From NCBI GenBank assembly GCA_037954665.1, contig JBBMOL010000099.1, positions 2,666,001 to 2,730,000 on the forward strand: a DNA stretch of 64,000 nt. The letters are read 5' to 3'. The notes beneath the pieces are model-generated. The model had not been told where the DNA came from, made no database searches, and saw only the letters and a program-made list of their open reading frames with translations. Shown here piece by piece: positions 46,710-60,101 of this stretch; position 1 is the stretch's first letter; every line of letters begins with the position of its first letter. A program made the translations under genes and the position numbers. Source of the DNA: Laguncularia racemosa (taxonomy: Eukaryota; Streptophyta; Magnoliopsida; Myrtales; Combretaceae).

Positions 46710-48500
46710 CACAACCTAGGAGCCTTGAACTGAAGTTTCAACGTATATAGGAAGCACAACAGCCTGTTTCCGGGGACTTACTTGTATGAATTTCCTAGTC
46801 CCCGAGGAGATAAGCCAACAAAGATTGGTCAACGATGAATCATATAATGCCCAAGGGGGCAATCCTATTTTGGGCTTCAACATTCATTGCTAATGTTGTC
46901 AGATATTAAAGGAAGAAGTTGTGTCGATGTATAGAATTTACTATGTGCCATCTTTCAAGCAAATTAAAAGCAATTGTAATATGATTATTTTTTATTTTTT
47001 TTTGCCTTTGAGGCAATTGTTATCCCCTCTTCATCATGGATCTGGACGTCCAAACAAGAAAGAAAATTACAATGGAGAAAAGAAAAGATTCTCCAGACCC
47101 AAAGCAGATTGATTATCCCCTTTTCAGTCACATAGGACATCTAGTGGAAGTAACATACCTCTTTCCCTTGTTATTCATATTTAAATACCAACAATTGAAA
47201 GCGACACATATTACACAAACACGATGTCCGTTGTTATACAATAATTGAGAATTTCTAGCTATTGTTTGTAATATCTGCTGTATGCTCCAGAGATGTGGAA
47301 AACAATCATTTTACTGGGCATAGTCCAGAAAAGCTAAAAAAAATACTACTCTAGCCGGAAGTATTCGACCATACGAAAAATTTATTACCAAGTATTTTAT
47401 TCAGGATTTACAAGAAATCAGGCGTTATCTGGCTGGTGATTTTCAGGATAAAAAAGAGAGGTAATTTATGGAACTCCGCTACACCATCATTGTCGTCTGG
47501 TGCTCTATTTACCCAGAATATGGAACGTGGACCTGTTGTGTATAGATTGCATCAAATACTGGTGCAAGGGCTCACAGAAAACTTGGAATAACACGATCTT
47601 ATTACCACTGGCGCTCGTATTCATCAGACAATGGTAAAGGCATTCATCTTGGACGAAGTTTCAAATCATGATCTAATAAAAGCCCTTGTGTTTGTCTCAT
47701 TAATTTAATTCAGCTCTCAAGTGCATAGAATACATTTAGTCTCTTTACTACTACATCTTGCTGTCCGGTTTAGGTCTAGCAGCAATAACGGGTTATGGTT
47801 GAGACAGATTATCATTCTTCATGTGCAATACCCTACTTCAATAAAACTTTTTTTTTTTACCAGTCTGACGGCCACTGGGCAAATTCTTCTTATGCCACAG
47901 GATGATCTTCTCCTAACACTTCTCCAAGAGGGAAATGAAAGCTGTAATCACAAAACACCAGCACAAGGCCTGTGTTCTCATATAAGCTGCACATTTGCCT
48001 CTAGACATCCTAGCATGGAGCAAAAGTAGATTCAATAATTAACTTTGTGTTGGAACTGTACATTGCAGACACCTCTGTCATGCTAGCAAGGAAGAAATTA
48101 ATGTCAGAAAGGCAAACTAAATCTCATTCTGCCAGGGTTTATACTTTCTCAGGCCAGAAACACTGGAATCCCCGGCTGCACAGAAAAGACAAAAATCAAA
48201 AGACATCAGCTACACGAGCAATCCATCCACAGCGCATGATGCATCCAGAAATGGAATGATGAATAATATGGCTAAAATGATAGCACCTAGCAGCTTCTAT
48301 TTCGCAATATAATTCAGTAACACTTTGCTGCAAAAAAGAAAATACAATAGTATATCCCAGAGTCCAATGACTGAAGTACAGGCCAAGAATTCACCCCTCA
48401 TGTGACCAAGAAAACAACAACCAGTTCAAGATCAGGAGACAAGCTCAAAGATAAATAACTGTAACGATCCATTGTTATGAAGCAAGAAGCAGTTGTCTCC
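46710..48500. other. Spacer between convergent ELI1 and RPT1 genes
   Basis: It holds the 3' UTRs of both genes. Small frames (for example 47036-47248 and 47721-48029) lack domain features. No repeat or RNA gene was recognised. Confidence 0.5.
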
Positions 48501-51500
48501 TCAGTTGTAGACCATGTATTTGGGTGTTGCACTAAACTTCTGGTATCCCTTAATAACTTTGTTTACTGCATCAAGGAAGTCCTTTTCTGTTACGGTCTTT
48601 CTTCGAGCTCGAATTGCAAACATTCCAGCTTCTGTGCACACACTCCTTATGTCAGCTCCTGGAATTGACACATCATACAACACACATAATAAGAATGACA
48701 ATATGAAAAGCCAAAATGGGCAGGAGACATAGGTAGCCATAAGCTGCAACCACAATTGGCAATTTGTTAGTAGAACTAATGCTTGAGCTACAATCTAAGT
48801 TGAGACTCACCAGTGGAATTTGGGCAAAGGCGAGCAAGTAGTTCAAATCGGATATCTCTCTCACAGTTCATGGTTCGAGTATGAATCTTGAATATCTGAG
48901 TCCTACTCTCCAGGTCAGGAAGACCAAATTCAACTTTACGATCTAATCTCCCAGGACGTAGAAGTGCAGGATCTAAAGTGTCCGGTCTGAAAATAACAAT
49001 GATAAAGCATAAGAAACAACATTCTGATGTGACATGCCAAGTTAATTACCATATAAGCACCCAAGCAAAAGGAATGAAAAAGAGTGCATATCCATGAAAA
49101 ATTCTTTCACATAACTATATTATGCATATCTCTTTTTCTCTCCCCTAAGGAAAGGGCTTATCTGATTGCAAATTCGACCACATATACTACCTTAATTGCC
49201 GATAAAACACAGGCAGCTATGATTAGTTCACAGCCATTTATTTAATATTAGATAAAACATATCCTTAGAAGCTGGCCAGCAATACCTATTTGTAGCCATA
49301 AGAACTTTAATGTTCCCACGGGCATCAAAACCATCAAGCTGGTTTACTATTTCAAGCATGGTCCTTTGGACTTCATTGTCTCCACCCACACCATCATCAA
49401 AGCGTGCACCACCAATAGCATCAACTTCATCGAAAAATACAATACAGGCCTTTTTAGACCGTGCCATCTAAAAGGCAAACAGAAGATATTTCAGAATCAT
49501 AACATAAAACAACAGTTATACACATCATGCAACCAAACAACAATGTACGAAGTGGTAAATAGACTCAAACCTGAAACAACTCCCGAACCATCCTTGCTCC
49601 CTCACCAACATATTTCTGCACCAGCTCACTTCCGATGACACGAATAAAGCAAGCATCCGTTCTGTTAGCCACAGCTCTAGCTAAAAGTGTTTTACCTGTC
49701 CCAGGTGGCCCATAACATAGAACACCCTTCGGAGGATCGATTCCAAGCTTCACAAACTTCTCTGGGTGAAGCATGGGCAACTCAACAACCTTGGGAAAAA
49801 AAATAATCAGCAGATCATTCTTTCATCTCATATGCAGTTTTACTTTCACTGCAGAGAGAAGTAGTAATTCAGCAAAGTTACTTAGACAAGCAACAGGGTC
49901 TAATTTCACTAAAGGAAAACAAAAGTAGACCATACTTCTCGCATCTTCTCTATCTGCTCCTTGCATCCACCAACATCATTATATGTCACATCTGGCTTCT
50001 CTTCTACCGTCATCATTGTTACACTTGGGTCAATCTTTGGCGGCAATGGAATCTGAATCTGGTATTTATTTCTGTCAACACTGAAATGACAGGATAGAAG
50101 TCAACTAAAAGAGACAAAAGAAAAAGAATGCAACCCAAAAAGCCCCAAAGAGAAGAAAATTTCTAAAAATAAATCATGAAACTTTTTTTAAGGCATTATA
50201 TGAATGGAGTAGCTAAAGCATGTAAAATCGCTCCATAAAATACTACGGTATTTAAAAAACTCTATAAAGATTGTCCACATGTTGTAGACAGACAATCACA
50301 ACATCTAAATGAAATGCTTAGCTGAATCCATGCATAGGTAAACAACTACACACAAATCACGCATGCAGCAAAGGCAGTGATTACTCCAAAAATTCTACAG
50401 ATTAGTAGTAGCACATAATAAGGAATTATCCTGGATAGAATACACAAGCCTCATGTTCCACAGTTAGAAAATCTTTTAGGACTTACCCTACTCGCATGCC
50501 TTCTTCTATATCTGTAGGTGAAACCTTATCACCAAGTCCAACAACAAACTGCAATTCATAAAAATAATGTGAGATTCCTCCAACATTTGAAAAAAGATAC
50601 TTGCATTCATTAAATGAAGAATACGTATGCTCAGATACCTTCGCAATTTGTTTTACATTTATAACATATTTGGCCTCTTCTGTATTTGGACTGATAATCT
50701 TGGTACATCTTGCCACCTGTTTGACAGAGTGCAATTATTACTTCTGACAACTCAAAAGTCATTGAATGATCAGTTGACAAACTAAAACAATCTTAACCTG
50801 AAGAGGCTGCTCCTCTTGCATCATTTGCTTATCAGAAACAAGATCCCATTGGCTGGGTGCAGCTAAGCCTGTGTCTGACTCTTTGATACCTAAAGCACCA
50901 AAGCCACAATTTTTCATGGACATATAATATTGAATTGCCACAGGCAATTGTGAGACTGAAAAATGAAAATACTAATAATATGAGAAAGTGAATGGCCTCA
51001 AAAGAAAAGCATTCAGAAATAAGTTCCACAATTTAGCAGAGTAGTAAGCTAGAAATAAGTCGTTTATTCTACATTAATATGTAACAACCCAATCACATGA
51101 ACATCCTACAAGACCCATGCACTTATGAGGTACAGCTTGCATTATGTATGTAGCTGCAAGAAATGACGTTGGGAACTAGGACAATCTCTTGGGTTTCCAC
51201 CTATACCTCTCACCCCACCCCCACCCACTCCCAACACCAACCCAGAAAATAACACATCATGTGAGTAACTGCAGAAATGTCCAAATTAAAAGAACTCTTC
51301 ACAAGAAGGATCCTGCATGGATGCAGTAAAACACCTTCCACTGACACCAAGAAAGAAACAATGTGTTGAACAACATAAGGTACTCCACCTCATCCTTCTA
51401 AACTAGCCCAGGCAGTGATTTCATATTATAGCTTGTCAAGCATAGCAAAAACAAAGAACTAGTTCAAGTCACAATTAAACAAGCGTCTTTTTTTTCACCT

Positions 51501-52459
51501 TACAGCTCCATCAAGAATTTTTACTCAATAAAAGGCTCAACAAAGAGTTAAAACCTAAAATCATATGGACCGACAAAACTTACCACACAAGTCATTGACT
51601 TTTTTTGCCATTTCCTTGATCTCCTTTTCCACATTTTTTATACTGGTGGAATAAGGTCCCAAGCCCTGCATAATTCAAACGCTAAAAAATTAAGCTCACA
51701 AGGTAGATAGCAAGCAAGACGATTTAATGTAAAATATATGGGCCACACACGAACTCCACACTATCCTCTCCCATGTAAACCAATAAATAAGCATGATCTC
51801 CAAAAATAAGTTACTGGCTAAATTTGTCAATACTTATTACGATATCAATCAATCTTGTGCATTATGGCAACCGTACAACCACATTACTCCACAAAAGGGC
51901 ATAACCCAGTGTGAAGAAATGCTTCTCGAACACGGTTGGGTAAGGGTAAGGACAATAACATCTACAAACAGCCTTCCCCCACATTCTGGGAAGAGGCTGT
52001 TTCCGCGCCTCAAATCCGTGACACCATTGACCACCGAGAGAGCAACTTAACCAATTGCAACAACCACGACGAAATATAAATCGCAATTGAAATCGGATCC
52101 CCCCATTAACTTTATTGCCTCAACATCGAGCTCAAAGACTAGCCAACTTATCAATATTTCACAGAGAGTTCGACCAAAAACTCTAATTTCAAATTACCAA
52201 AGAGCAATTTCTTCAAACTAAGATCAAAATAACAACCAGAAAAATCAATCAAACCAAAAAGCAACACTAAACAGATCCTAAAACCACTAACATCAACACT
52301 ACAATTCAACATGAAAACAAACATAAAATCAAAAGAAATGGAAATTAGGGTTTCGGGAAGGGGGAGACATACGTAGGTTTTGAGAAGTGCGATGTCATCT
52401 TCATCAAGAGGCCTAGGGTTTTTCTCATCCTTGATCTCGTCTTCAGGCTCAGGTGCCAT
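48501..52459 (-). CDS. RPT1: 26S proteasome regulatory particle AAA-ATPase subunit RPT1 (S7)
   Basis: One of six AAA+ ATPases of the 19S base that unfold and thread ubiquitinated substrates. Ten exons, read downward: 52459-52373, 51665-51584, 50889-50798, 50716-50639, 50548-50487, 50080-49936, 49789-49571, 49467-49286, 48986-48811, 48658-48501. They join in frame to 426 residues, the length of plant RPT1A. Features: acidic N-terminus [15 protein letters not shown], a coiled-coil stretch ([17 protein letters not shown]), an OB-domain, Walker A GPPGTGKT at 209-216, Walker B IVFFDE at 264-269, the second region of homology with [20 protein letters not shown], and a C-terminal YMVYN. All splice sites are GT-AG. 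Start is fixed by the conserved N-terminus. Confidence 0.97.
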
Positions 52460-52559
52460 TGATTTTGGGTTCGTGTTTGCAAATTCTGCTGTCGCTTCTT
52501 CCTCCGGTTCTTCACTGGCTGTTGAGATGAAAATGAGGAGATTTCTTGGGGGAGAGACT

Positions 52560-55110
52560 AACTCAGTGGGCTTATTTCTACTAAAAGAAAGCTCTGGCCT
52601 AGACGTGGGGATCCGACCCGGTCAGATGACCCGTGCCCTTTATGCTCCTGCCTACATTGTATAATTATTAAATTAATTTAAATTTGCAAAATAAACATAA
52701 TTATGCACATATACGTATAACATATTATAAATCATAATAATATATGTGTATCTTTTTCGATGATAAGTTTATATATATAGAAGATATATTTTCCATATTA
52801 TGTATTTGTTTCATCACCAAAATGTGATTAAAGGTAATCAAAATAGTCAACATTGTTTGATAATATGTGTTCTTCAATTATTTTGAAACATTAAATGATC
52901 ACTATGAAGTTTACAATCAAATTTAAATAGAAGATAAAATTTTTTATTTTTTAAAATAAATTATGATTAAATCTTATAATAATTTAAATAAATGATAAAC
53001 GTTATATAAAGTATTATAAATATTGAATTACGTTAATAGCTATAATGTAAAGTCATTAGATTTCAATTAAATATACAAAACATTCATCTTCTTTATTTGA
53101 ATATAACATCATCTCTATTTGTACCATTTTACATAACAATGTTATCTATTTGTACTAATTAAATGACATCCATCATCTATTTAAACTATTAAAAAGTTTC
53201 ATCTTTGATTTAAATTTAACTTAATATATTCATCCTCTAGTTTGTAATTTTCCCTACAAGATATGAATGACACACAGATTAAGGGTATGTTTGTTTCACA
53301 AAAATATTTTACAATTTTTTTTAGACATGCTGTAATAAATGCCCTAAAATTATTGAATATTTTTTATCAGTATTTTGTATCGTTGTTAATTGTAATCCTA
53401 ACACTAAAGGCTAAAAGCCACTTAATATTTACTATCTTACTATAGCTTATTGGTTCATCTTTGATTCATACAATTAAAGATAAAAGATTATCTTTCTTCT
53501 TCTTTTGTTTTTTTCAGTGATTATGGTGGGGGAAGGAAAGGCTTGAATCTGATTAATTACACTTAGAGACCAACATTCATGCCATAAGATTACAAAAGTC
53601 CTAACATAAAAGATCGGTTTTGATATCACTTATAACTCCTTTAAACCAAAATAATTAATAGCTAAATCAATAAGTGACTAATAGGCTTTTTCAAGCTTTA
53701 AGCTTATCGACTTGATATTTACTACCTTAACCTTATAAATTATTATTGATTCCCTTTTATAGTTCATATGTGACTTTAGCCACAAGAGATACTACACCAC
53801 AACAACAATTCTTAGATGATAATATTCTATTGATGAGCCTCTTCGAGGTCAGCGAGAATAAAGATTTCTAGATGGACTTTCCACTTTTGCAACTTAATAA
53901 TAGGCTCCATATTTTTCACACCTCGCCAATTTGTTGTCATGGGTATACATCACCATTGATGGTTATTGTGCTCAACTATGACATTTCCATCATGTTTCCA
54001 TTATTTACATCACTTCACCATTCTTATTAGATCATAAACATGATTTTCTCATATCATCATAGGTTGCATTAGATGCATATTTATTGCACTTGCTCCTAAA
54101 TTTTGTACCAAGTTTGGATACAAAGGTAGAATTTAAAGGACTTCACATTCTTACTCTTAGTGCCTTTCCCCCCATGATTTCTTGATTCTAAGATTGTCTT
54201 CAAGAGTTTCTTTTACTTCAATTTCTTTGCATTGCCAGTTAAATAAAGAGTTAATTGGAATGAGCAAACAAAGTAGGTAGGCTGTTCGAACCATTTTATG
54301 TCAAGCTTAGAGCCTTACAGTCTCATTGAGTTCTAAGGAAGTGCGAAAGAAAGATAGCCAATCCTAAATGGAATAAATATAGACGATAAAAATTGAAATT
54401 ATCACATGATGACATCCCAAAAACAAGGTATAGATGTCATTGGATCAATGTGACATAAAGAGGCTATTTCGACTTTATGAATACCCTAATGCCGAAGTGG
54501 ACTCCACTCAAATCAAGATTGATGACTTCAATACCTATAATCATGGAGCACATGTCTCTTATTGTAGTCACGATCTAGGCAAGGCTTTCAGTTCCATGTT
54601 CTAGTCTTATTCCACCAAAAACTCAAATCTTTGGTGAATGGATACTGACTACCACATCATTACTGGATATTGATTAATGTTCAAAGTAAAAAACTCAACG
54701 GCAACTTCTTCTACCGGAATAGCTAAACCCACTCTACTATATTCAAAGCATCCATCTCATCCATGACTACAAATGTTCGAATGCCTTCGATCATTAGAGG
54801 TACAGCTATTAAAAGCTTAGATGGCTAGAGTTAGAAGGTTCCCTAATGCATACCGCCTTCAAACACTAATTAGAAAGCATGGATTAGCTAATTAAGTACC
54901 CTCTACTAGAGAGAAAGTGAAAACAATTATAATGTCCCTAAAAACAATCATTTGAGTAAATAGCTCATTAGTAGACATCGTATTAGTGTTACAAGTGCCT
55001 AAATATAAATAATTGAGTAATCATTCAAAATAATAATCCAAAATTATTTGATTTCTACATAACTATCATCTAGAATAACTATTTGAAATAGCTTATTTGC
55101 ATATAACCAT
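52560..55110. other. AT-rich spacer, no gene seen
   Basis: Upstream flank of RPT1, followed by DNA without recognisable domains. GGGTATGTTTGTTT near 53283 resembles the end of some miniature elements but no partner end was found. Confidence 0.45.
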
Positions 55111-55120
55111 CACTTAAAAT

Positions 55121-55322
55121 AACTTATCTTTATACATTATTTTTAATTAAAATTATGTAAGATAGATAACACCTCTATTCACTTTAATCTTATAGATAAG
55201 AATAAGATAAAGTAATAACTTATCTTTATACGTTATTTTTAATTCTATTTAATTAAAATTATGTAAGATAGATAACACCTCCATTCACTTTAATCTTATA
55301 GATAAGAATAAGATAAAGTATC
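55121..55322. repeat. Tandem duplication of about 100 bp
   Basis: AACTTATCTTTATAC and the next ~90 bases start at 55121 and again at 55217. The second copy has a 10-base insertion (TTCTATTTAA) and a few substitutions (CTCTATT/CTCCATT). Confidence 0.88.
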
Positions 55323-55722
55323 ACATTAGTCGAATCAAAAACATCTACCACTTGTTTGTGACATTCCAAAAGTAACAATTATTAGCTTTATATGAGCTTT
55401 AGCTACTATTATATACTTTTAGAGATTGATTTCCATGTTCTCTAAAGAAAGATTGAGGAGGCATCCTTGAGCAAATGATTGAACTACAAAATAGTCTATC
55501 AAACTTGTCTAATTTTTGTAATATTCCACCATTTATATATTCATTCAATTGAGCTTGATCTCTCAGAATCAATGAATACTTGAAGTTATAGTTGACATAT
55601 TGTTTTATCTTTTTACTGTCTTATTTTCACGTAAATTATTTTTAAAAGTGTTTTTTTTTAAAGGTTATAAATAGTTTGCTTACATATCTCAATGGTCTTT
55701 CTTTTAGGAATAGGAGTGTAAT

Positions 55723-58038
55723 GTTGAAAAACCCCAAATTAATAAATAAGGTTAATGAAATAAGAAAATGAAGGAAAAATTCAAAATCAATTAATGAAGG
55801 ATTTACAAAAATTAGGGACATTTTTTTAAAATAACTTTTTTTGCCCCTAAACTCAATTTTATTAAAATTAGCTTTAGATTAGACTCGTGACCCTAAATAA
55901 AGATCCAAGACCTCAATTAGGTAAATGAAATCATTAAGGAATTATTTCAAGTCAATTGGAAAAGAGTAATTAAAGTATAAAGGTTAGATTCACAAGATGA
56001 CCAAAATGCCCCTAAGCTTAGTTTAATTAAAGGATGACCAAAAGTTTGAGGTGAACAAATTAATTTGGGAATAAAATGAATTAGGAATAAAATGATTAGG
56101 GGAATTCTTACGTGCTAAAGTAGTGACACTTGGAAACACATAGTATTTTGGCATCAAACCCTTGTGGTCCCTCGTTGTACCCTTAAAACTTTATGGTTTT
56201 AGAATCCCATACAACCCCTTCCCCCACCCCACCCAACAAACCCGATTACCACCTTCCTTAGCCCATCCTTCATTTTTCTAAAACCCTACAAAGGTAAGAA
56301 AGTTAAACCCTCACCTAAAACCCTAAACCTTACATTAAGATGCCACTTTCTACCTTAATATAGTTACTTACCAAACTCTTTTATCACTTAAACTTTAGGT
56401 TTTACTTAAGAAGAAGAAGGACATGGGCTCTTGCAATGTGTGACGTGGGCTTACTAAAGTGGGTAAGTAAAGTCTACCAATCTAAAATAGGAGTAATTGG
56501 CCCTTTTGATCATAGTAACTCGATAGAGTTGCAAAGGAAACTTCTCTTGGAGCTTAAGTAGGGGTGGCATACTTTTGTTGAAGAGACTAAAGTAAGATAT
56601 TTATTATGGGATGAAATCTATGATTGATGGAGTGTAGAACTATCCTTGCCACCGCCTATATTGCCCTTTTTGAATGTCTTTAATGTTTCCAAATGATGGT
56701 TGAAGAGTTGACATACTAAAAACGAGGTTAGGTGTAAAAATGGATGGTTAGAAATGAGTTTAGAAGGAAAAACAGCAAGCTTGTGTAAATATGATTCATG
56801 CCACCACTTTTAAAGTGATAATGATTAGATTTTTGGAAATTTAAGACGTTTATAAGCTGTTTGTGATGACAATTTGATGTTTTGGATGTCAATTTCTATG
56901 ATAGATAATGTTTTAAGTGATAATTGATGAAAGTGAAGTGTTGTAGATGATGGTTTTGATGTAGATTGGAGATTAGATGTTAAAACTGACTCTTGAGTGC
57001 TATAATTTGAAATTTCTAACGTTCATGGTTTGGATTAATAAAGGAGTTTGAAGTTTAAATTGAGTTTAATTGATAATGTAAGGTTTAGAAAATGTTTAGT
57101 AAGTTAAGGATAAAATTATAAATGGAAAGAAAAAAAAATGATATTTTGTGACCCCTAAGTGTGATGCCATTTTGCTAGAGTAAATTGTGTTTGATTTTGA
57201 TGAAATTGAGTTGATTAGAGCTACAACATATTAAATTAATGATGAAGCATTAATTGGATGCTAAATGATGCTTAAAAACCAAATCGGAGTTGAATTGATT
57301 GAATGTTATTTGTGATTTTGCATAACTTTGCATTTTAGGTTATTTTGGCTAGTTTTTGGTAATTATTTTGCTTAATGGATTTAAATGATTCTTTAGAAAG
57401 TAGAAGTGAGTATGAATAAATTGACTTTGTTTTGGACTGATTTGAAGTCGAAATAACTAAATTATGATAAATTGAAGTAAAAAATTGGTAACTTGACTAA
57501 ATAGGTGTTTTTAAAAGGCCTAAAATGGTTAAAATAAGGATTTTTGTGATAAATTAGGAAGATGAAGTAATTAGGAGCAATTTGGCTTTGGTTTGACCTA
57601 ATTTGGAGTTAAAATGAGAAAGTTATGTACAATTAAAGTTGGTAGGCTTTTAGAAGAATTAATTTGGATAAATTGGCATAATATTTAGATGATTTAAAGA
57701 CTTTAAATTAAGGCCAACTTAATCCTAAAGCCAAGCCACTCTAATAAGCCCATAGATCAACCCAATACCCTCTCCTATGGGTAGTTTACAAGTTAACTTA
57801 TAATTTGCATAATTAGGATTAATTAGCTAAACTAATCAAATTGGGAATTAAGTGAGAAAATGAATCATAATTAAGTTTAATTGACTCAAATAAACTTAAT
57901 GGGCCCAAATCCCAAATTTAATTTGGGCTCATTTCTTCTTTAGGGCTCGTCACATACTTTAAATGGGCTTTATCAAGATTAAATGATAAGAATCAAAATC
58001 TTACAAGACCAATCATTAGGACAAGAGCCAAAATGTTA
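55723..58038 (+). mobile_element. Candidate long gypsy LTR
   Basis: Starts TGTTGAAAAACCCC at 55723 and ends ...CCAAAATGTTACA at about 58038. It is followed by AAATTTGGCGACGAGAGTCC, which resembles the primer-binding neighbourhood of plant gypsy elements. The body is non-coding and rich in AATTA words. No second LTR or target duplication confirms it. The region may contain several overlapping decayed LTRs. Confidence 0.4.
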
Positions 58039-58199
58039 CAAAATTTGGCGACGAGAGTCCTCTTTGAACAAACTGACCCCAAAAATATTTGTATACTAAC
58101 TTCTTTTCTATTACTTATTTGTTGTGCATTCCAGCAGGTATACTTGTCGATTTTTACAAGGCGATGGATAAACTTGCTAAAGCTCAACTTGTAGGTTAT

Positions 58200-58873
58200 T
58201 CATGAACCGACATAAACCAAAGAAGAATTGGTCCAACAAATTGTTCAATTAAAGTGAAGAACCGACCACTTGAAGACCATTTGAATATGTAATTGTTGCT
58301 ATGAGAACCAACCATTTTGTTTATTTTGTACTTGTAATTTTGATTTTTGGAACCGACCACCTAGTGGTAATTTTGTAATTTTTTATTTATTTTAACCCTA
58401 ATAGGAGCAAGTATAAATACTTGGTAATTAGGTTTTTAGGGAGCTTTTTGATAATTTGATAAAATACACACTCTTTGAGCCGTAAGGGAGAGCCTTGCAA
58501 ATCAAAGATCTCTTATCAATTTTTTGTGAAATTGTTGTGAGATTCAATAAGAGGAGATTGTGAGTCATATTAATCTTACTTTTGTTGTTAACAAATTGTG
58601 TTTAGTGAGTCATATCTAGGTACAATTTGTGGATACTTTCTATTCACGTGATTTAGGTTGTAATTTTCAGATTTGGTCATTTTCAATTTTGAAATTACTT
58701 CCTAGTGTAATTGCGTGATTTTCCATTGAAAAATCACATACTTATTAGTTCAAATTTCGTTTGGTCATTTGCTTAATTGGGATTTGAATTTCATCACGCC
58801 ACTTTGTGGAATTTGTTTAGTTGATTCTTCAATTGCAATTGTGTGCTTGTGATTCGAATTTTAAAGCACATCA
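58200..58873 (+). mobile_element. LTR ending before a methionine-tRNA primer-binding site
   Basis: A TATA-like AGTATAAATAC lies near 58413. The LTR ends AAAGCACATCA at 58873. TGGTATCGGAGC at 58879-58890 is the usual TGGTATCAGAGC primer-binding site with one change. The start is uncertain (a TGAACCGAC near 58202 is a candidate). The copia domains at 60102 may be what remains of its internal region. Confidence 0.6.
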
Positions 58874-58878
58874 TATTT

Positions 58879-58890
58879 TGGTATCGGAGC
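58879..58890 (+). promoter_or_regulatory. Retrotransposon primer-binding site (initiator Met tRNA type)
   Basis: TGGTATCGGAGC, 11 of 12 matches to the consensus, five bases after the LTR end. Confidence 0.7.
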
Positions 58891-58929
58891 AAATTGTTTC
58901 TTACAATTAGGGTTCACGTAGCCATTGTT

Positions 58930-59010
58930 CATCACGCCATTTTTGTGAACTTTGTTTGGTTGAATTCTTCAATTGGTTTGTGTTCATGTGCTTGGAATTT
59001 AAGCACATCA
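58930..59010 (+). repeat. Second copy of an LTR end, beyond the primer-binding site
   Basis: CATCACGCC...AAGCACATCA at 58930-59010 is an imperfect repeat of 58792-58873, the LTR's own last 82 bases. It lies just after the primer-binding site, where leader or gag sequence should be. Confidence 0.65.
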
Positions 59011-60100
59011 TTAAATGTCCTAAATGGACCTTATGACTAATAGAGCCTAAAATTGATGAAAGACCTAAAATGAGTTTGACTTAGTCATGACAATTTAATT
59101 GGGCCTAGAAGTAATAGGTATAACACACTAAATTATAATGAGCTTAATTTAGACATAATATCACATAATGAGTTAAAATAGGTTAATTGAACTGAAAAAG
59201 AATATGAGACTAATGATTAGGCCTAAATAACCTAATTGGACTTAAACTAATCAAATTGGGCCTAAATAACTAAATAGACCTAAAATAGGCATAAGACTAA
59301 TAATTGGGCCTAAGTAAGTTAATTGGACTTAAACTAATCAAATTAAGCCTAGACACATGAATTAGGACATTACCTAAATGAGTAAATTAATTATAATTAA
59401 AATAATTAGGTCCTAGTGAGATAAAATCACTTTAATTAATAAGTTAATCAACTTAATAGAGGCTAGTGAGCTCAATTCCAAAAATTGTTAGACTCATTTC
59501 TCTTTAGGGCCCAAAACCCCAATTGGGCCTTAGTAGAAGACATATAGTAATGGACTTAGTCAATAGTAGAAATTTAATGGATTTAAGCTTAATAGGCTTA
59601 ACCTTGGGAAATAAATAAAGTAAAGGCCAAATGAGTAATTAGAGAAATAATTGGTAATTATAATAACATAAATCGACTAAATTAATAAATATCAAGTCAT
59701 ATGGGCCAAATTTAATTAAAAAGTCAATTGAGCCTTCTTACCCTTTTTTAGGCTCTTAACTAGTATAGGCCTTAGCAAGTTTAGACCAAACCTAATTTAG
59801 TGACCAAGTTAATTAAATGATTTACTAACCTAAATTTTCTCTCTTAATGCATGAAAATCAAGTGATCTTAGTCAATGGGACTTGACCTTCAACTCAAGAA
59901 TCTTCAACCTTAAAGGTACATAGTAACATGTGTGTTATTTGTTAGGATGGAAATAATAACTGGACCAATAATCAAACTTGGCTTAAGTAATTGGGTGTTG
60001 CTTGTACATAGTTGACTCAAGTTAGTAAGTGATGCCTTAGGCCTAGACTAAGGCTACAATCTCAATTCAGCAAAGTTTCTTCCACTTCGTAATGAGCTAT
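59011..60100. other. Decayed repetitive DNA with GGGCCTAA-type words
   Basis: GGACTTAAACTAATCAAATT recurs near 59238 and 59328. Blocks of the type ACTCATTTCT-CTTTAGGGCC occur at about 57926, 59489 and 59731, implying repeated LTR-like modules across 57.7-59.8 kb. No gag coding was recognised. Confidence 0.4.
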
Positions 60101-60101
60101 T

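Noticed and set aside
52380..52664. Plus-strand frame over the start of RPT1
   Set aside because: Complement of RPT1 exon 1 and its leader.
53260..53445. MITE starting GGGTATGTTTGTTT
   Set aside because: No inverted partner end or target duplication found.
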